From: Cystobacter fuscus DSM 2262
GTDB taxonomy: Bacteria; Myxococcota; Myxococcia; Myxococcales; Myxococcaceae
Direction: 5' to 3'
Length of the DNA: 64,000 bases
Assembly (NCBI RefSeq): GCF_000335475.2
Contig: NZ_ANAH02000018.1
Coordinates: 1-64,000, forward strand
A program made the position numbers and the translations under genes. The notes under the pieces were generated by a model. That model worked only from the letters and a program-made list of their open reading frames with translations, searched no databases and was not told the DNA's origin. Positions 1 through 9,688 of this stretch are shown here, one piece after another; positions within the stretch are counted from its first letter, which is position 1, and each line of letters begins with the position of its first letter.

Positions 1-775
1 TCACCTGTCCCGCGACGGGGGGGCGCGGCGCGGCGGGCGTCAGGCTCGGGCCGCCCGCCGCCGGGACTCCGGGGCGGGGAGCCGCCGCCTGCCCTGGCAG
101 GGGTGCACGAGGCGCCGCGGGCGCACCCGTTCCAGGCACCGGCGCCGCCGGACGGGGCGCTCCAGGCGGACCCGCCACGGGTGCACGGGGCGCCGCGACC
201 TGTCCCGGAGGCGCGGCCACGGCGCGTGGAGGCGCCGCGACTCCCCCGGGAGCCGCTCCGGGCGGAGCGACGGGCCGCGCCGCGACGGCACCGGGCGGCC
301 GAGCCACCGGAGTCCCCGGGGCTGGACGTGCGGCGGTGGAGGAAGCAACCGGCCGGGGGGCCGCCACGCCGGGCGCCATGCCAGCGGGACGCGGGGCGGC
401 GACGGGCGGTGGGGGCGGACCCAGGATGCGCATGATCCCGCCGATGACCGCCTCGAGCCCACCTCCCTTGAGGATGTAGGCATCCGCGCCCGACTGGCGG
501 GTCTTCGCCGCCAGTTCCTCCTCGGAGATGTCCGAGTAGAGCACCAGCTTGGACGTCACCCTCTTCTGGGTGCGGAGGTACTCGACGACGTCGTCGCCGA
601 ACATCTCCGGCATGTTCACGTCCATGAGGATGAGCGCGAACGGCCCCTCGGAGAGCTTCACCTCCAGGCTCGCCAGGTCGGTCGCCCCGGTGGCGTGGTA
701 GCCCGCGGCCGACAGCGCCCTGACCGTGAGTTCCACCAGCATTGGGCTATCATCGATGACCAGTACGCGAGACAT
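1..775 (-). CDS. frzZ: FrzZ-type response regulator, partial (runs off left edge)
   Basis: Output response regulator of the Frz chemosensory pathway that controls reversal of gliding cells. Residues 1-117 form a CheY-like receiver: acidic pair at D8-D9, phosphoacceptor D52 in the motif LILMDVNMPE, and the conserved Lys in AYILKGG. After residue 118 the frame becomes almost pure Pro/Ala/Gly/Arg and stays open to base 1, so at least 140 residues of linker are visible and no second receiver is reached. In Myxococcus, FrzZ has two receivers joined by a Pro/Ala linker and is transcribed divergently from frzA, which fits the position here. The ATG at 773-775 gives a protein starting directly at the first beta strand. 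The visible linker looks longer than the Myxococcus one. The missing C-terminus could still lack a second receiver. Confidence 0.88.
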   Translation of the reverse strand, partial: MSRVLVIDDSPMLVELTVRALSAAGYHATGATDLASLEVKLSEGPFALILMDVNMPEMFGDDVVEYLRTQKRVTSKLVLYSDISEEELAAKTRQSGADAYILKGGGLEAVIGGIMRILGPPPPPVAAPRPAGMAPGVAAPRPVASSTAARPAPGTPVARPPGAVAARPVAPPGAAPGGVAAPPRAVAAPPGQVAAPRAPVAGPPGAPRPAAPVPGTGAPAAPRAPLPGQAAAPRPGVPAAGGPSLTPAAPRPPVAGQV

Positions 776-846
776 CTTCCTCCCCTGGAATACGGCAGTC
801 ACCCTACACCGTTGAGCCGGTCCGGACCATGTGATTCGGTCCAGGC

Positions 847-875
847 TTGACCCACTTCGCTTGCCTCCGGATACT
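847..875 (+). promoter_or_regulatory. sigma70-like promoter upstream of frzA
   Basis: TTGACC at 847-852 and GATACT at 870-875 are separated by exactly 17 bases, which resembles a housekeeping -35/-10 pair. Transcription would begin near 882. That would leave almost no leader if frzA starts at the TTG at 884, and about 35 bases if it starts at the ATG at 917. Called by eye only. Confidence 0.4.
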
Positions 876-883
876 TTGTCGCC

Positions 884-1399
884 TTGACCAACACTCCCCT
901 CCAACGTGCGCTTCGGATGGCTCCCGACCGGGCCATCGCGGCTCAAGCCCGGCCCGAACAGGAATTTTTCTGTTTCCGGGTGGCTGACCTCCGCCTCGCC
1001 GTTCCCAGTGAGAACGTGCTCGAGGTCATCCGTACCGGGCTGCTCACCCCCTTGCCCCGGACTCCCTCCTTCCTCCTGGGTGTCACGGGCCATCGCGGCG
1101 AGGTCATGCCCGTGATGGATCTGCTGCGCTTCCTCGGCAAGGGCGAGGCCCGGGTCGGACCGAGGACCCGGTTGTTCATCGGCACCAGCGGCAACTACCG
1201 GGTCGGCGTGGTGGCCGACGCGGTGCTCGGACTGCGGCGCATCCCCGTGGCCGACATCCTGCCGCCTCCCCTCGGTGGAGACGCGGCGGCCGAGCACCTC
1301 ATCGGCGTGGCCGAGGGCCTGGTGCCCAACGAGACCGTCGCCCTGCTGCACTTCACCAAGCTGCTGCAGAGCGCGAGGCAGCGCGCGGTGCTGCGATGA
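884..1399 (+). CDS. frzA: FrzA, CheW-like coupling protein
   Basis: Cytoplasmic CheW-like adaptor that couples the FrzCD receptor to the FrzE kinase. The CheW fold runs from about residue 25 (EQEFFCFRVADLRLAVP) to the end, with the typical GVTGHRGEVMPVMDL core and the later VADAVLGLRRIP strand. It is the first gene of the frz operon and its TGA overlaps the frzB ATG by four bases (ATGA at 1396-1399). The start is uncertain: the TTG at 884 gives 171 residues, an in-frame ATG at 917 gives 160, and neither has a clear Shine-Dalgarno. The ATG fits better with the promoter-like sequence at 847-875. Assignment as FrzA rather than another CheW rests on gene order: divergent frzZ, two CheW genes, soluble receptor, CheA-CheY, CheB, CheR-TPR. 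Confidence 0.92.
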   Translation: MTNTPLQRALRMAPDRAIAAQARPEQEFFCFRVADLRLAVPSENVLEVIRTGLLTPLPRTPSFLLGVTGHRGEVMPVMDLLRFLGKGEARVGPRTRLFIGTSGNYRVGVVADAVLGLRRIPVADILPPPLGGDAAAEHLIGVAEGLVPNETVALLHFTKLLQSARQRAVLR

Positions 1400-1788
1400 T
1401 CTCCGACGTCTTCGCTCCCGCCGCGGAAGAGGTGGACATCCTCTTCTTCGAGGTGGGCGACATCGTCTACGGCACGGACGCCTCGCAGGTGCTGCGCATC
1501 GATCGCTCGCTCGCGGAGGACATCTCCCTGCCGGAACTCGGCCCCCTGAAGCGCGGCCATCGCGCGCTCGTGTTCGACGCACCCGAGGGAGAGGGCCACC
1601 TCAAGGTGGATGCCATCCGCGGGGTGCGTCCCGTCCCCATCCAGCACCTGCGCCGGCTACCCCCGGTGGTTGGCGCGGCGCCCTACGCGGTGGGGGTTTT
1701 CCTCGATGACGCGCGTCCCGTGATGCTCATCGATCTTCTCGAAACCTTGATGTTCAAGGAAGGCACTGAAGGCAATGTCGCTCGCTGA
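1396..1788 (+). CDS. frzB: FrzB, second CheW-like protein
   Basis: Short CheW-like protein of 130 residues, second gene of the frz operon. The N-terminus (VDILFFEVGDIVYGTDASQV) matches the first CheW strands. The rest is more divergent and shorter than FrzA, as for FrzB in Myxococcus, where it is an auxiliary coupling component. It starts inside the frzA stop codon (ATGA) and its 3' end overlaps frzCD by 14 bases, so translation of frzA, frzB and frzCD is probably coupled. No membrane segment or signal peptide is visible. Confidence 0.88.
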   Translation: MISDVFAPAAEEVDILFFEVGDIVYGTDASQVLRIDRSLAEDISLPELGPLKRGHRALVFDAPEGEGHLKVDAIRGVRPVPIQHLRRLPPVVGAAPYAVGVFLDDARPVMLIDLLETLMFKEGTEGNVAR

Positions 1789-2995
1789 TTCGAAGACCGA
1801 TTTTTCCGCCGCGGACGGGGCTTCCCGCTCGAAGAAGGCGGGCTCCCTCAAGCCCATCACCGACACGGTGATCGCCGTCCTCGCGGGCAACCTCGAGGCA
1901 CGCGTGCACAAGAACGCGCTGGACGAGGACGCCGCGGACCTGGCCAACCTCTTCAACCAGCTCCTCGAGCGCTTCGCCGTCTCCGAGCACCGCAAGCAGG
2001 TGGCGGCGCAGGAGATCGATCAGGCCGTCGACGCGCTCATCTCGCTGGGCCGTGATGGCGATCTCGCCCGGTGGAACACCACCACCGAGGACGCCCAGCT
2101 CGCGCCCCTGCTCGAGGGCTTCGGCAAGGTGATCGAGACCCTGCGCACCTTCGTGCGGGAGATCAACGAGGCGGCGCTGCGCCTGTCCTCGTCCTCCAAC
2201 CAGGTGCTCTCCGCCTCCACCCAGCACGAGACGTCCTCCACCGAGCAGGCCGCCGCCATCCACGAGACCACGGCGACGATGGAGGAACTCAAGCACGCTT
2301 CGGCGCAGATCGCCGAGAACGCCGGCAGCGTGGCGCGCGTGGCCGAGGAGACCCTGGGCGCGGCTCGCGCGGGCCGGGGCGCCATCGGCGAGTTCATCCA
2401 GGCCATGCAGCAGATCCGCAGCGACGGCGTCGCCGTGGCCGACTCCATCACCAAGCTGTCCAAGCGCGTGGAGCGCATCGGCACCGTGGTCGAGGTGATC
2501 GACGAGATCGCCGACCGCTCGGACCTGCTCGCGCTCAACGCGGCGCTCGAGGGCAGCCGCGCCGGTGAGGCGGGCAAGGGCTTCTCCATCGTGGCCGCCG
2601 AAATGCGCCGCCTCGCCGAGAACGTCATGGAGTCCACCAAGGAGATCAAGAACCTGATCACCGAGATCCGCGAGGCCACGGCCGCCGCGGGCGCCGCGGC
2701 CGAGGCCTCCAAGGAAGCCACCGAGTCGGGTGAGAAGCTCGGCGCCGTGGCGGCGCAGGCCGTCGAGGGCATCCTCGCGGGCGTGCAGGAGACGAGCGAC
2801 GCGGCCCGCGTCATCAACCTCGCCACCCAGCAGCAGCGCACCGCCACCGAGCAGGTGGTGGCCTCCATGGCGGAGATCGAGGACGTGACGCGCCAGACCA
2901 CCTCGGCCTCCAAGCAGGCCACGGGTGCCGCCGCCGAGCTCAACCAGCTCGCCGGACGGCTGGCGGAACTCATCAAGCGCTTCAAGGCTGACTGA
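1775..2995 (+). CDS. frzCD: FrzCD, cytoplasmic methyl-accepting chemoreceptor
   Basis: Methyl-accepting receptor of the Frz pathway, 406 residues, with no transmembrane helix or signal peptide, as expected for the soluble, nucleoid-associated FrzCD. Residues 1-130 are a receptor-specific N-terminal region. From about 130 on the sequence is a long heptad-patterned coiled coil. The signalling hairpin tip lies around residues 240-270 (EIADRSDLLALNAALEGSRA), which binds the CheW proteins and the kinase. Glu/Gln-rich stretches on both arms are probable methylation sites for FrzF and FrzG. The start overlaps the end of frzB. The gene is followed by 62 non-coding bases before frzE. Confidence 0.93.
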   Translation: MSLADSKTDFSAADGASRSKKAGSLKPITDTVIAVLAGNLEARVHKNALDEDAADLANLFNQLLERFAVSEHRKQVAAQEIDQAVDALISLGRDGDLARWNTTTEDAQLAPLLEGFGKVIETLRTFVREINEAALRLSSSSNQVLSASTQHETSSTEQAAAIHETTATMEELKHASAQIAENAGSVARVAEETLGAARAGRGAIGEFIQAMQQIRSDGVAVADSITKLSKRVERIGTVVEVIDEIADRSDLLALNAALEGSRAGEAGKGFSIVAAEMRRLAENVMESTKEIKNLITEIREATAAAGAAAEASKEATESGEKLGAVAAQAVEGILAGVQETSDAARVINLATQQQRTATEQVVASMAEIEDVTRQTTSASKQATGAAAELNQLAGRLAELIKRFKAD

Positions 2996-3057
2996 CGAGA
3001 CAGGAGCGGGAGGAGTCCACCCGGGTCGGCTGACCGCCGCCCGGGTGCCCCACACGC

Positions 3058-5337
3058 ATGGATACCGAGTCACTCAAGAGATCCCTCCTGCAGAAGTTCC
3101 AGGAAGTCAGCGCGGATCGCCTGCAGAAGATCCAGCTGGGCGTGCTCGACCTGGAGAAGCCCACCGCGGATCAGGCGGCGGACGAGGTCGCGCGCGAGCT
3201 GCACACGATGAAGGGCGAGGCACGCATGCTCGGTCTGGCCGCCATCGGCCAGCTCGCGCACGCGGCCGAGGACGTGCTGCGCGCCGAGCGTGAAGGCAAG
3301 GCCGCCACCGAGGTGGCGACGGACCTGCTGCTGCGCGCATGCGACACCATCGCGGACCTGCTGGAGGACCACGAGGGCGCCCAGGTGGGCACCCTGGCCT
3401 CCCAGGAGATGTGCGAGGCGCTCTCCGCGGCGTCCGGCCATCCCATTCCCCCCATCGGCGGCTCCAAGGCGCCCTCGTCCACGAGCGTGCCGGTCGTGCG
3501 CCCCGCTCACGCCGAGACCGTGCTGGAGGTCATGGCCGATGCGGTGGAGCCCGCCTACGCGCCTCCTCCCGCGCCCGCCGCCGCTCCCGCGCCCCGGGCC
3601 GCCAAGGCCGAGCACGAGGAGCCGCACCACAACAAGCTGGCCGATCGCAGCATCCGCGTGAACGTCGAGGTGCTCGACTCGCTCGGCCTGCTCGCGGGAG
3701 ATCTGCTGGTGGAGAGCGCGCGCGGCCGCCTGCGCGCCTCGCAGATCGAATCGCTGCTCCAGCGCTTCTCGCGCCTGGGCGACCGCTTCCTGCGGCTCAC
3801 CGAGCAGCTCGAGGTGCCCAACACGCTGCGCAACGACGTGGAGCGCATCGAGGGCGACCTGCACATGCTGCGCGATGACGCGTTCCGCTTCGTGCGCAGC
3901 AACGGCGATGGCATCGAGACGCTGCACGGCAACCTGGCGATGATGGCGGACCACGTGGCCGACGCCCGGCTGGTGCCCCTGTCCACCGTCTTCGACGCCT
4001 TCCCGCGCGCGGTGCGCGACCTGTCGCGCTCCCAGGCCAAGGAGGTGGAGCTCGTCATCGAGAACGCCGACCTGGGCGTGGACCGCTCGATGCTGGCCGA
4101 CGTGCGCGACGCGCTCGTGCACCTGTTGCGCAACGGCGTGGACCACGGCCTGGAGAGCCCCGACGAGCGCCGCATGCTCGGCAAGCCCGCCGCGGGACGC
4201 CTGCGCATCCGCGTGCGCGCCGACGGCGACATGCTCAGCATCGAGGTGGACGACGACGGCCGCGGCATGGATCCGCAGAAGCTGCGCCAGGTGGCCGTGC
4301 GCAAGCACCTGCTCACGGAGAACCAGGCCGCCTCGCTCTCCGAGCGCGAGGCCATCGAGCTCATCTTCCGCCCCGGCTTCTCCACCCGCGAGGAAGTCAC
4401 CGACATTTCCGGCCGCGGCGTGGGCATGGACGTGGTGAAGAAGAAGGTGGAGTCGCTGGGCGGCTCGGTGGGCATCTCCAGCCGTCTGGGCCGTGGCTCC
4501 ACCTTCACCCTGCGTCTGCCGCAGTCGCTCGCGCTCATGAAGGTGCTGCTCGTGCGCCTGGGCGACGACGTCTACGGCATCCCCGCCGCCGACGTGGTGG
4601 CGGTGATGCGCGTGAAGCCGGATGATCGCATGGAGGTGTTCGGCACGCTCGCGGTCAAGCACCGCGGCAAGCCCATCGCCCTGGTGGGCCTGGGGCCGCT
4701 GCTCGGCGTCAACGGCGGCAACCGCTTCGACAAGCCGCCCGCCGTGGTGGTGCGTCACGGAGATGACCATGCCGCCCTGGTGGTGGATGGCTTCGTGGAC
4801 GAGCGCGAGGTGGCGGTGAAGCCCTGCGGCGGCGAGTTCCTCAAGGGCGCCGCCTTCATCGCCGGCACCGCCGCGCTGGAGGATGGCCGCATCGCCGTGC
4901 TGCTGCACGTGCCGGACATCATGGCCGAGGTGCGCCGCATGGCGCGGCCCGTCACCCAGGGCACCACCGCCAAGCGGCTCAAGGTGCTGCTGGTGGACGA
5001 CTCGCCCATCGCGCGCGCCACCGAATCCGCGCTCGTCAAGGCGCTCGGCCACACCGTGGACGAGGCCCAGGACGGCGAGGAGGGCTACCTGCGCGCCCAG
5101 TCCCAGACGTACGATCTCATCCTCACCGACGTGCAGATGCCCCGGCTGGATGGCTTCTCATTGACGCGCAAGCTCAAGTCCACCGCGGGGTTGGCGCGCA
5201 CGCCGGTCATCGTCCTGTCCTCGCTCGCATCTCCCGAGGACAGACGACGTGGGGCCGAGGCGGGCGCGGATGCATACCTCGTCAAGGGCGAACTGGGCGT
5301 GGAAAGCCTCGCCCAGACCATTGATCGGCTCACCTGA
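3058..5337 (+). CDS. frzE: FrzE, CheA-CheY fusion histidine kinase
   Basis: Hybrid kinase of 759 residues. In order: Hpt domain (1-110) with the phosphorylated His at position 49 in ELHTMKGEAR; an Ala/Pro-rich linker (about 140-190); a dimerisation segment; an ATPase domain with N box HLLRNGVDHG near 356, G1 DDDGRGM near 396 and G2 GRGVGMD near 450; a CheW-like regulatory domain (490-620); and a C-terminal receiver (640-759) with phosphoacceptor Asp in LTDVQMP near 690 and Lys in AYLVKGE. His49 falls at the same position as in Myxococcus FrzE. Known role: autophosphorylation, then transfer to FrzZ and other regulators, with its own receiver modulating the kinase. The frzG start follows 19 bases after the stop. 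Confidence 0.94.
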   Translation: MDTESLKRSLLQKFQEVSADRLQKIQLGVLDLEKPTADQAADEVARELHTMKGEARMLGLAAIGQLAHAAEDVLRAEREGKAATEVATDLLLRACDTIADLLEDHEGAQVGTLASQEMCEALSAASGHPIPPIGGSKAPSSTSVPVVRPAHAETVLEVMADAVEPAYAPPPAPAAAPAPRAAKAEHEEPHHNKLADRSIRVNVEVLDSLGLLAGDLLVESARGRLRASQIESLLQRFSRLGDRFLRLTEQLEVPNTLRNDVERIEGDLHMLRDDAFRFVRSNGDGIETLHGNLAMMADHVADARLVPLSTVFDAFPRAVRDLSRSQAKEVELVIENADLGVDRSMLADVRDALVHLLRNGVDHGLESPDERRMLGKPAAGRLRIRVRADGDMLSIEVDDDGRGMDPQKLRQVAVRKHLLTENQAASLSEREAIELIFRPGFSTREEVTDISGRGVGMDVVKKKVESLGGSVGISSRLGRGSTFTLRLPQSLALMKVLLVRLGDDVYGIPAADVVAVMRVKPDDRMEVFGTLAVKHRGKPIALVGLGPLLGVNGGNRFDKPPAVVVRHGDDHAALVVDGFVDEREVAVKPCGGEFLKGAAFIAGTAALEDGRIAVLLHVPDIMAEVRRMARPVTQGTTAKRLKVLLVDDSPIARATESALVKALGHTVDEAQDGEEGYLRAQSQTYDLILTDVQMPRLDGFSLTRKLKSTAGLARTPVIVLSSLASPEDRRRGAEAGADAYLVKGELGVESLAQTIDRLT

Positions 5338-5356
5338 GAGAAGGCAAGGGAATCAC

Positions 5357-6364
5357 TTGGACGTTGGTGCGTCCGCATACCGGGTGTTGCTCGTGGGCGA
5401 GGTGTTCCGGGGCGCCTCGCGAGGACTGTTCGATGGGAGCGTGCTCGCCCCATCGGGCAACGTCTGTGGCTTTTCCGAGGCGCTCGAGGGCGTGCAGCGG
5501 CTGCACCCGGACGTGGTCGTGGTGGACCTGTCCGCGCCGGAGTCGCTCCAGGCCATCGCCCGCGTCATGGTGGAGCGGCCCGTGCCCGTGCTCGCGCTGC
5601 ACCCGGGGCTGCTCTCCGACGCCGAGGCCTTCCAGGCACTCGCCTCGGGGGCCGTGGAGGTGGTGCCCCGGCCGGCCGAGCCCGGCACCGATTTCTGGCA
5701 CGCGGTGAGCCGCAAGTTGATGCTGCTCGCCGAGGTGCGTGTGTCGCGCCCCGTGCAGGGTCAGTCCAAGCCCGTGCGCCCCGCGGCCTCCGAGGCGCCG
5801 TACCCCCTGGTGGCCATCGCCTCGTCGCTCGGCGGGCCCAAGGCGCTCTCCGTGCTGCTCAAGACCCTGCCGCAGGATTTTCCCGCCCCCGTGTGCATCT
5901 GCCAGCACATCAGCCAGGGCTTCACCGAGGGGCTCGCGCAGTGGCTGGGCGCCAGCTCGTCGTTGCGCGTGGTGGAGGCCTCCGAAGGAGACGCCATGGT
6001 GCCCGGCTCCGTCTATATCGCCCCCTCGGGCTCGCACCTGTTGGTGCGCTCTGGGGGGATGCTGTCGTTGGATCCGGGGCCGCCGGTGCGCGGCTTCCGG
6101 CCTTCGTGTGACGTGCTGCTCACGTCGGCGGCGGAGACCTTCGGCACGCGCGTGCTGGGCGTCATCCTCACCGGCATGGGCCGCGATGGTGCCCGGGGGC
6201 TCAAGGAGATCCGCGAGCGCGGCGGCCGCACCATCGCCCAGGACAAGGCGACGTGCGCCGTGTACGGAATGCCCAAGGAAGCCGTGCGGCTGGGTGCAGC
6301 CGAGGAAGTCCTTCCACTCGATCGCATCGGACCAACCCTCACCCAGTGGGTGCGCACATGCTGA
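5357..6364 (+). CDS. frzG: FrzG, CheB-type methylesterase
   Basis: Receptor methylesterase of 335 residues that removes methyl groups from FrzCD. The C-terminal half carries the CheB catalytic triad: Ser in SSLGGPKAL, His in CQHISQGF and Asp in [12 protein letters not shown]. The first 120 residues look like a receiver fold with [11 protein letters not shown] in the phosphoacceptor position. The N-terminal acidic pair is absent (VLLVGE), so phosphorylation control may be lost. The TTG at 5357 is chosen because an AGGG lies seven bases upstream and the protein then begins just before the first strand; the longer reading frame would run back into frzE. The stop overlaps frzF by seven bases. Confidence 0.9.
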   Translation: MDVGASAYRVLLVGEVFRGASRGLFDGSVLAPSGNVCGFSEALEGVQRLHPDVVVVDLSAPESLQAIARVMVERPVPVLALHPGLLSDAEAFQALASGAVEVVPRPAEPGTDFWHAVSRKLMLLAEVRVSRPVQGQSKPVRPAASEAPYPLVAIASSLGGPKALSVLLKTLPQDFPAPVCICQHISQGFTEGLAQWLGASSSLRVVEASEGDAMVPGSVYIAPSGSHLLVRSGGMLSLDPGPPVRGFRPSCDVLLTSAAETFGTRVLGVILTGMGRDGARGLKEIRERGGRTIAQDKATCAVYGMPKEAVRLGAAEEVLPLDRIGPTLTQWVRTC

Positions 6365-7977
6365 CAGTGACCTCCCGGGCCCTGCAGCAACTGGCCGCCC
6401 TGTTGCTCGAGCGCGCGGGACTCAAAATCACTCCGGACGGCTACCACAGCCTGCGCCTGGCGCTGTCCACGCGCATGCCCTTGTCGGGGCTCGAGGACTC
6501 GGAGGAGTACGTCAATCGCCTGCGCACGCAGGAGGACGAGCTGCGCAAGCTGCTGCCGCTCGTCACCGTGGGCCATACGGAGTTCTTCCGCGATCCCAAG
6601 CAGTTCAGCGCGCTGGAGAACCGCATCCTCCCCGAGGCCCTGGCGCGCGCGCGGCGCGAGACGCGCCGGGTGTCCATCTGGTCCGCGGGCTGCGCCACCG
6701 GCGAGGAGCCCTACAGCCTGGCCATGGTGCTCGCCGAGCTGGGCGCGCTGCCCATCGAGGTGGACCTGTGGGCCACGGATCTCAACCTCGCCGCCGTGGA
6801 GGCCGCCAAGCAGGGCCGCTTCGCCTCGCGCCGCGTGGCCAGCATCCCCTCCGATCGCCGCACGCGCTTCTTCCGGCCGGTGCCCGGGGGGCATGAGATC
6901 GTCTCCTCGCTCAAGGACTACGTGCGCTTCGACGGGCAGAACCTCGCCGTCCCCGTCTTCGAGAAGGTCAAGCCCGAGTCGCTGGATCTCATCCTCTGCC
7001 GCAACGTCATCATCTACTTCGACCTGCCCACCATCCGCGCGCTGATGGATCGCTTCCTCGCGGCGCTGCGGCCCGGGGCGCTGCTGCTGCTGGGCTACTC
7101 GGAGAGCCTCTTCAAGGTCTACGACCGCTTCGAGATGGTGGAGATGGAGGGCTCGTTCATCTACCGCCGGCCCGTCAAACCCCTGGAGCCGCGCGCTCCC
7201 GGCGTGGGCCCCAAGCCCATGCCCCTGGGGGCGCTGCCTCCCGCGACGCCGCCCCGGCCCTCGACGCAGACCCCTCCCAAGCCCCGGCCGACCATCCGCA
7301 CGCCCGCGGTGCTCCCGTCCACCGAGGCCCTGCAGCAGACGTTGGATGTCTCCGACGTGAAGACGCCCACGCGCCGCACGCCCGCGCTGAGCGCCGAGTT
7401 CATCCAGGCCGCGCGCGCGCGCCCCACCAACGAGATGCCCGCCTGGAGCCTGATGCTCTCGCCCGGCGAGCGGCTCAACGCGGCCGTGCGGATGATCGAG
7501 CGCGGGGACTTCGTGTCCGCGGTGGCCACCGTGGAGCAGCTCCTGGTGGACGAGCCCAACCACCTGGATGCGCTGCTCACCATCGGCAACCTCTACTCGC
7601 TCACGGGGCGGATCGCCGACGCGCGCGAGGCCTTCAACCAGGCGCTCCACCGCGAGCCGTTGTGCGTGGAGGCGCGGGTGTTCGGCGGGCTCGCGGCGCT
7701 CCAGGCCGGGGAGCTGCCCGAGGCGCGTTCCGAGCTCGGCAAGGCGCTCTTCCTGGAGCCCTCGCTCGCCATCGGCCACTACCTCATGGCGCAGATTCAC
7801 GAGCGCTTGAGCGATCACGAGGCGGCGCGGCGCAGCTACCGCAACGCCATCTCGCAGCTGCGCTTCCCCCAGCGGCCCCTGGCCGGCCACTACCCGGAGC
7901 TGCCGGACTCGGCCGATGCCATCTCCCGCGCGGCCCGCTACGCGCTCGCCGCGCTGGAGGAGGGGCCCCCGCGCTAG
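6358..7977 (+). CDS. frzF: FrzF, CheR methyltransferase with TPR tail
   Basis: Receptor methyltransferase of 539 residues. Residues 1-270 are a CheR domain: SAM-binding [15 protein letters not shown] and the later [11 protein letters not shown] motif. A Pro/Thr-rich linker spans about 275-370. The C-terminal 150 residues contain TPR-like helices ([40 protein letters not shown]), as in Myxococcus FrzF, where the TPRs modulate which FrzCD sites are methylated. The ATG at 6358 overlaps the frzG stop, so this is the last gene of the frz operon. It ends only 10 bases from the convergent gene at 7988. Confidence 0.93.
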   Translation: MLTVTSRALQQLAALLLERAGLKITPDGYHSLRLALSTRMPLSGLEDSEEYVNRLRTQEDELRKLLPLVTVGHTEFFRDPKQFSALENRILPEALARARRETRRVSIWSAGCATGEEPYSLAMVLAELGALPIEVDLWATDLNLAAVEAAKQGRFASRRVASIPSDRRTRFFRPVPGGHEIVSSLKDYVRFDGQNLAVPVFEKVKPESLDLILCRNVIIYFDLPTIRALMDRFLAALRPGALLLLGYSESLFKVYDRFEMVEMEGSFIYRRPVKPLEPRAPGVGPKPMPLGALPPATPPRPSTQTPPKPRPTIRTPAVLPSTEALQQTLDVSDVKTPTRRTPALSAEFIQAARARPTNEMPAWSLMLSPGERLNAAVRMIERGDFVSAVATVEQLLVDEPNHLDALLTIGNLYSLTGRIADAREAFNQALHREPLCVEARVFGGLAALQAGELPEARSELGKALFLEPSLAIGHYLMAQIHERLSDHEAARRSYRNAISQLRFPQRPLAGHYPELPDSADAISRAARYALAALEEGPPR

Positions 7978-7987
7978 GGGCACCTCG

Positions 7988-8308
7988 TCAGGCCAGGCCC
8001 TTGTTCACGTCGTCGGTGCTCTTGGACGCATCCAGCACGCTGGCGAACTTGTCCTGGATGTAGGACTTGGCCTTGCTGCGCAGCAGCATGCCCGGGTCCG
8101 TGCCCTCGCCCTGGATGACGCCATCGGTGATGGTGAAGTTGGCGTCCAGGCTGATGCCCATCACCTTGCCGGTCACCTTCGCCCCGTCGCCCGACCAGTT
8201 CGACTGCACGCCGTACTTGCTCTTCCAGTACTGGAGGAGCTGCTCGACGCGCTTCCTCGCATCGTCCTTGTTGAGGGTGTGGGGAATCTCGAACTTCATC
8301 GTGCCCAT
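7988..8308 (-). CDS. PHA-granule-region family small protein
   Basis: Protein of 106 residues resembling the 'polyhydroxyalkanoic acid system protein' family (PHA_gran_rgn type). It opens with FEIPHTLNKDDARKRVEQLL, then a Lys/Tyr segment (YWKSKYGVQSNW), a strand-rich middle with a glycine (KVTGKVMGISLDANFTI), and an amphipathic C-terminal helix ending in DKFASVLDA. Members are small cytoplasmic proteins, some linked to storage-granule biology, with no proven biochemical activity. No phaC or phasin gene is nearby, so the role here is open. MGTMKFE has two possible starts, at 8308 and 8299. Family call made from pattern recognition only. Confidence 0.65.
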   Translation of the reverse strand: MGTMKFEIPHTLNKDDARKRVEQLLQYWKSKYGVQSNWSGDGAKVTGKVMGISLDANFTITDGVIQGEGTDPGMLLRSKAKSYIQDKFASVLDASKSTDDVNKGLA

Positions 8309-8502
8309 CTGGCGCTCCTTCGGGTGGGTGATGTCCTGCCTCGGGTCTAGTGAGGGCGGGACGGGATGTGAACCCGGGTGTCTCCGGCAGGGGCCTGGAA
8401 GTCAACATTGCGGCCGGGGCTCGTGGCGCCTGGCTCCCTGGTCGCCACCCGGGCCGGGCCCCCTTCCTGGACGGAAGGAGAGGGCATCTCCACCTTGGGT
8501 GC

Positions 8503-9648
8503 ATGGCGCGCGTCCTTCCCTTCTCCGCTCTGATTCCCTCGCTCGAGTCCCATCTGTCGGCCGATGACGGAGGCGGCTCCTTCAACGCGCCGCCCCGGTC
8601 CGCGTCGGTGCGTCCGCTGTTGGATCGGGTGGATCCCACGGCGGAACTGGGCCGCTGGCGGGCCGCGGGCTCCGTGCTGCGCGACAGCCGGCCCGCCCTG
8701 TACCTGGCCGAGGTGCCCGCCCAGGACGGCCCGCTGGGCGCGCCTCCGGTGCGCTTCCTCTTGTGCGCGCTCGCGCCCGACGCGGCCGATCCCCTGGAGA
8801 GCGATCCCTACCGGCCCCGCTCCGCCCAGGTGGAGCCCGCCATCACCCTGGCGGCCGATGATCACGGGGTGCTCCGGGGCCTGCTGGCGGAGGCCGCCGA
8901 GCGGAGCAGCGTGGTGTGGCAGGGGACGTTCCAGGGGGCCCCGCTGTCCCTGCGCCGCATCGAGCCCTCCCCGGTGGCCAAACGCATCCAGGCGGTGCTC
9001 GACGAGGCGCCGCTGCGTCCCCTGGCGGAGCTGGACGAGCGCCGGCCGAGCCTCGCGGCCATCGTGCCCCTGTCGGATCCGGGGCTGCACTTCGAGCCCG
9101 TGCACCGCGGCCTCCACGGCCTGGACACCTTCCACGAGGACACCTTCCTCAGGCTCGTGGCGGCCTACGCGCGGGTCTACGATCTCGACGAGCCGCTGAC
9201 GAGCGCGCGGGGCGTGGGCAACGCGCGCGAGCGGCTGGCCACGCTGGTGCGCGGACAGCACGCGGTGCTGCTGGTGCTGCCCGAGGGGCGGGGGAAGATC
9301 CTCCGCTTCCGGCAGGGGTTGGATCTGGCGCACCTGAAGGCGGCCCCGCGCAATCCCACGCTGCGCAGCCTTGACCTGGCGCTGCTCAACGCGCTGGTGC
9401 TGCGCACGGTGCTGGGCATCAAGGATCCCGAGGCGCCCGGGCACCCGAACGTGTTCGCGGTGCAGGGCCTCGAGTCGCTGGTGCGGGGCGTGGAGGAGGG
9501 GAAGTTCCAGGCGGGCTTCGCCCTCAACCCGCCGCCGCTCTGGGAGGTACGCGCGGTGATGGAGGCCGCGCAGACGCTCCCGTCGAAGACGCTGCGGGTG
9601 GAGCCCGCGCCGCCCGCGGGCCTGCTCTTCCTCGATCCCGAGGCCTGA
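8503..9648 (+). CDS. DUF1015 family protein (divergent)
   Basis: Protein of 381 residues. The opening MARVLPFSALIPSL and the closing region (LDLALLNALVLRTVLGIKDP, then FALNPPPLWEVRAVMEAAQT) fit the DUF1015 pattern, but the usual C-terminal 'MPxKST.F.PK' motif is degenerate (LPSKTLRVEPAPPAGLLF). Function is unknown for the whole family; in other bacteria it often sits beside serine-biosynthesis genes, which is not the case here. No signal peptide or membrane helix. The ATG at 8503 begins the conserved N-terminus; the frame stays open for 150 bases upstream but that stretch looks non-coding. An AAGGAG sits at 8474, too far for an ideal ribosome site. Confidence 0.7.
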   Translation: MARVLPFSALIPSLESHLSADDGGGSFNAPPRSASVRPLLDRVDPTAELGRWRAAGSVLRDSRPALYLAEVPAQDGPLGAPPVRFLLCALAPDAADPLESDPYRPRSAQVEPAITLAADDHGVLRGLLAEAAERSSVVWQGTFQGAPLSLRRIEPSPVAKRIQAVLDEAPLRPLAELDERRPSLAAIVPLSDPGLHFEPVHRGLHGLDTFHEDTFLRLVAAYARVYDLDEPLTSARGVGNARERLATLVRGQHAVLLVLPEGRGKILRFRQGLDLAHLKAAPRNPTLRSLDLALLNALVLRTVLGIKDPEAPGHPNVFAVQGLESLVRGVEEGKFQAGFALNPPPLWEVRAVMEAAQTLPSKTLRVEPAPPAGLLFLDPEA

Positions 9649-9688
9649 GCGGGCCCTGCCGGGCCACGGCTTGGAGCCGCGGCTTGGG

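Noticed and set aside
884-7977. Another Che or Dif cluster instead of frz
   Set aside because: Divergent frzZ with Pro/Ala linker, two CheW genes, soluble receptor, CheA-CheY with His49, CheB and CheR-TPR in this order fit frz only.
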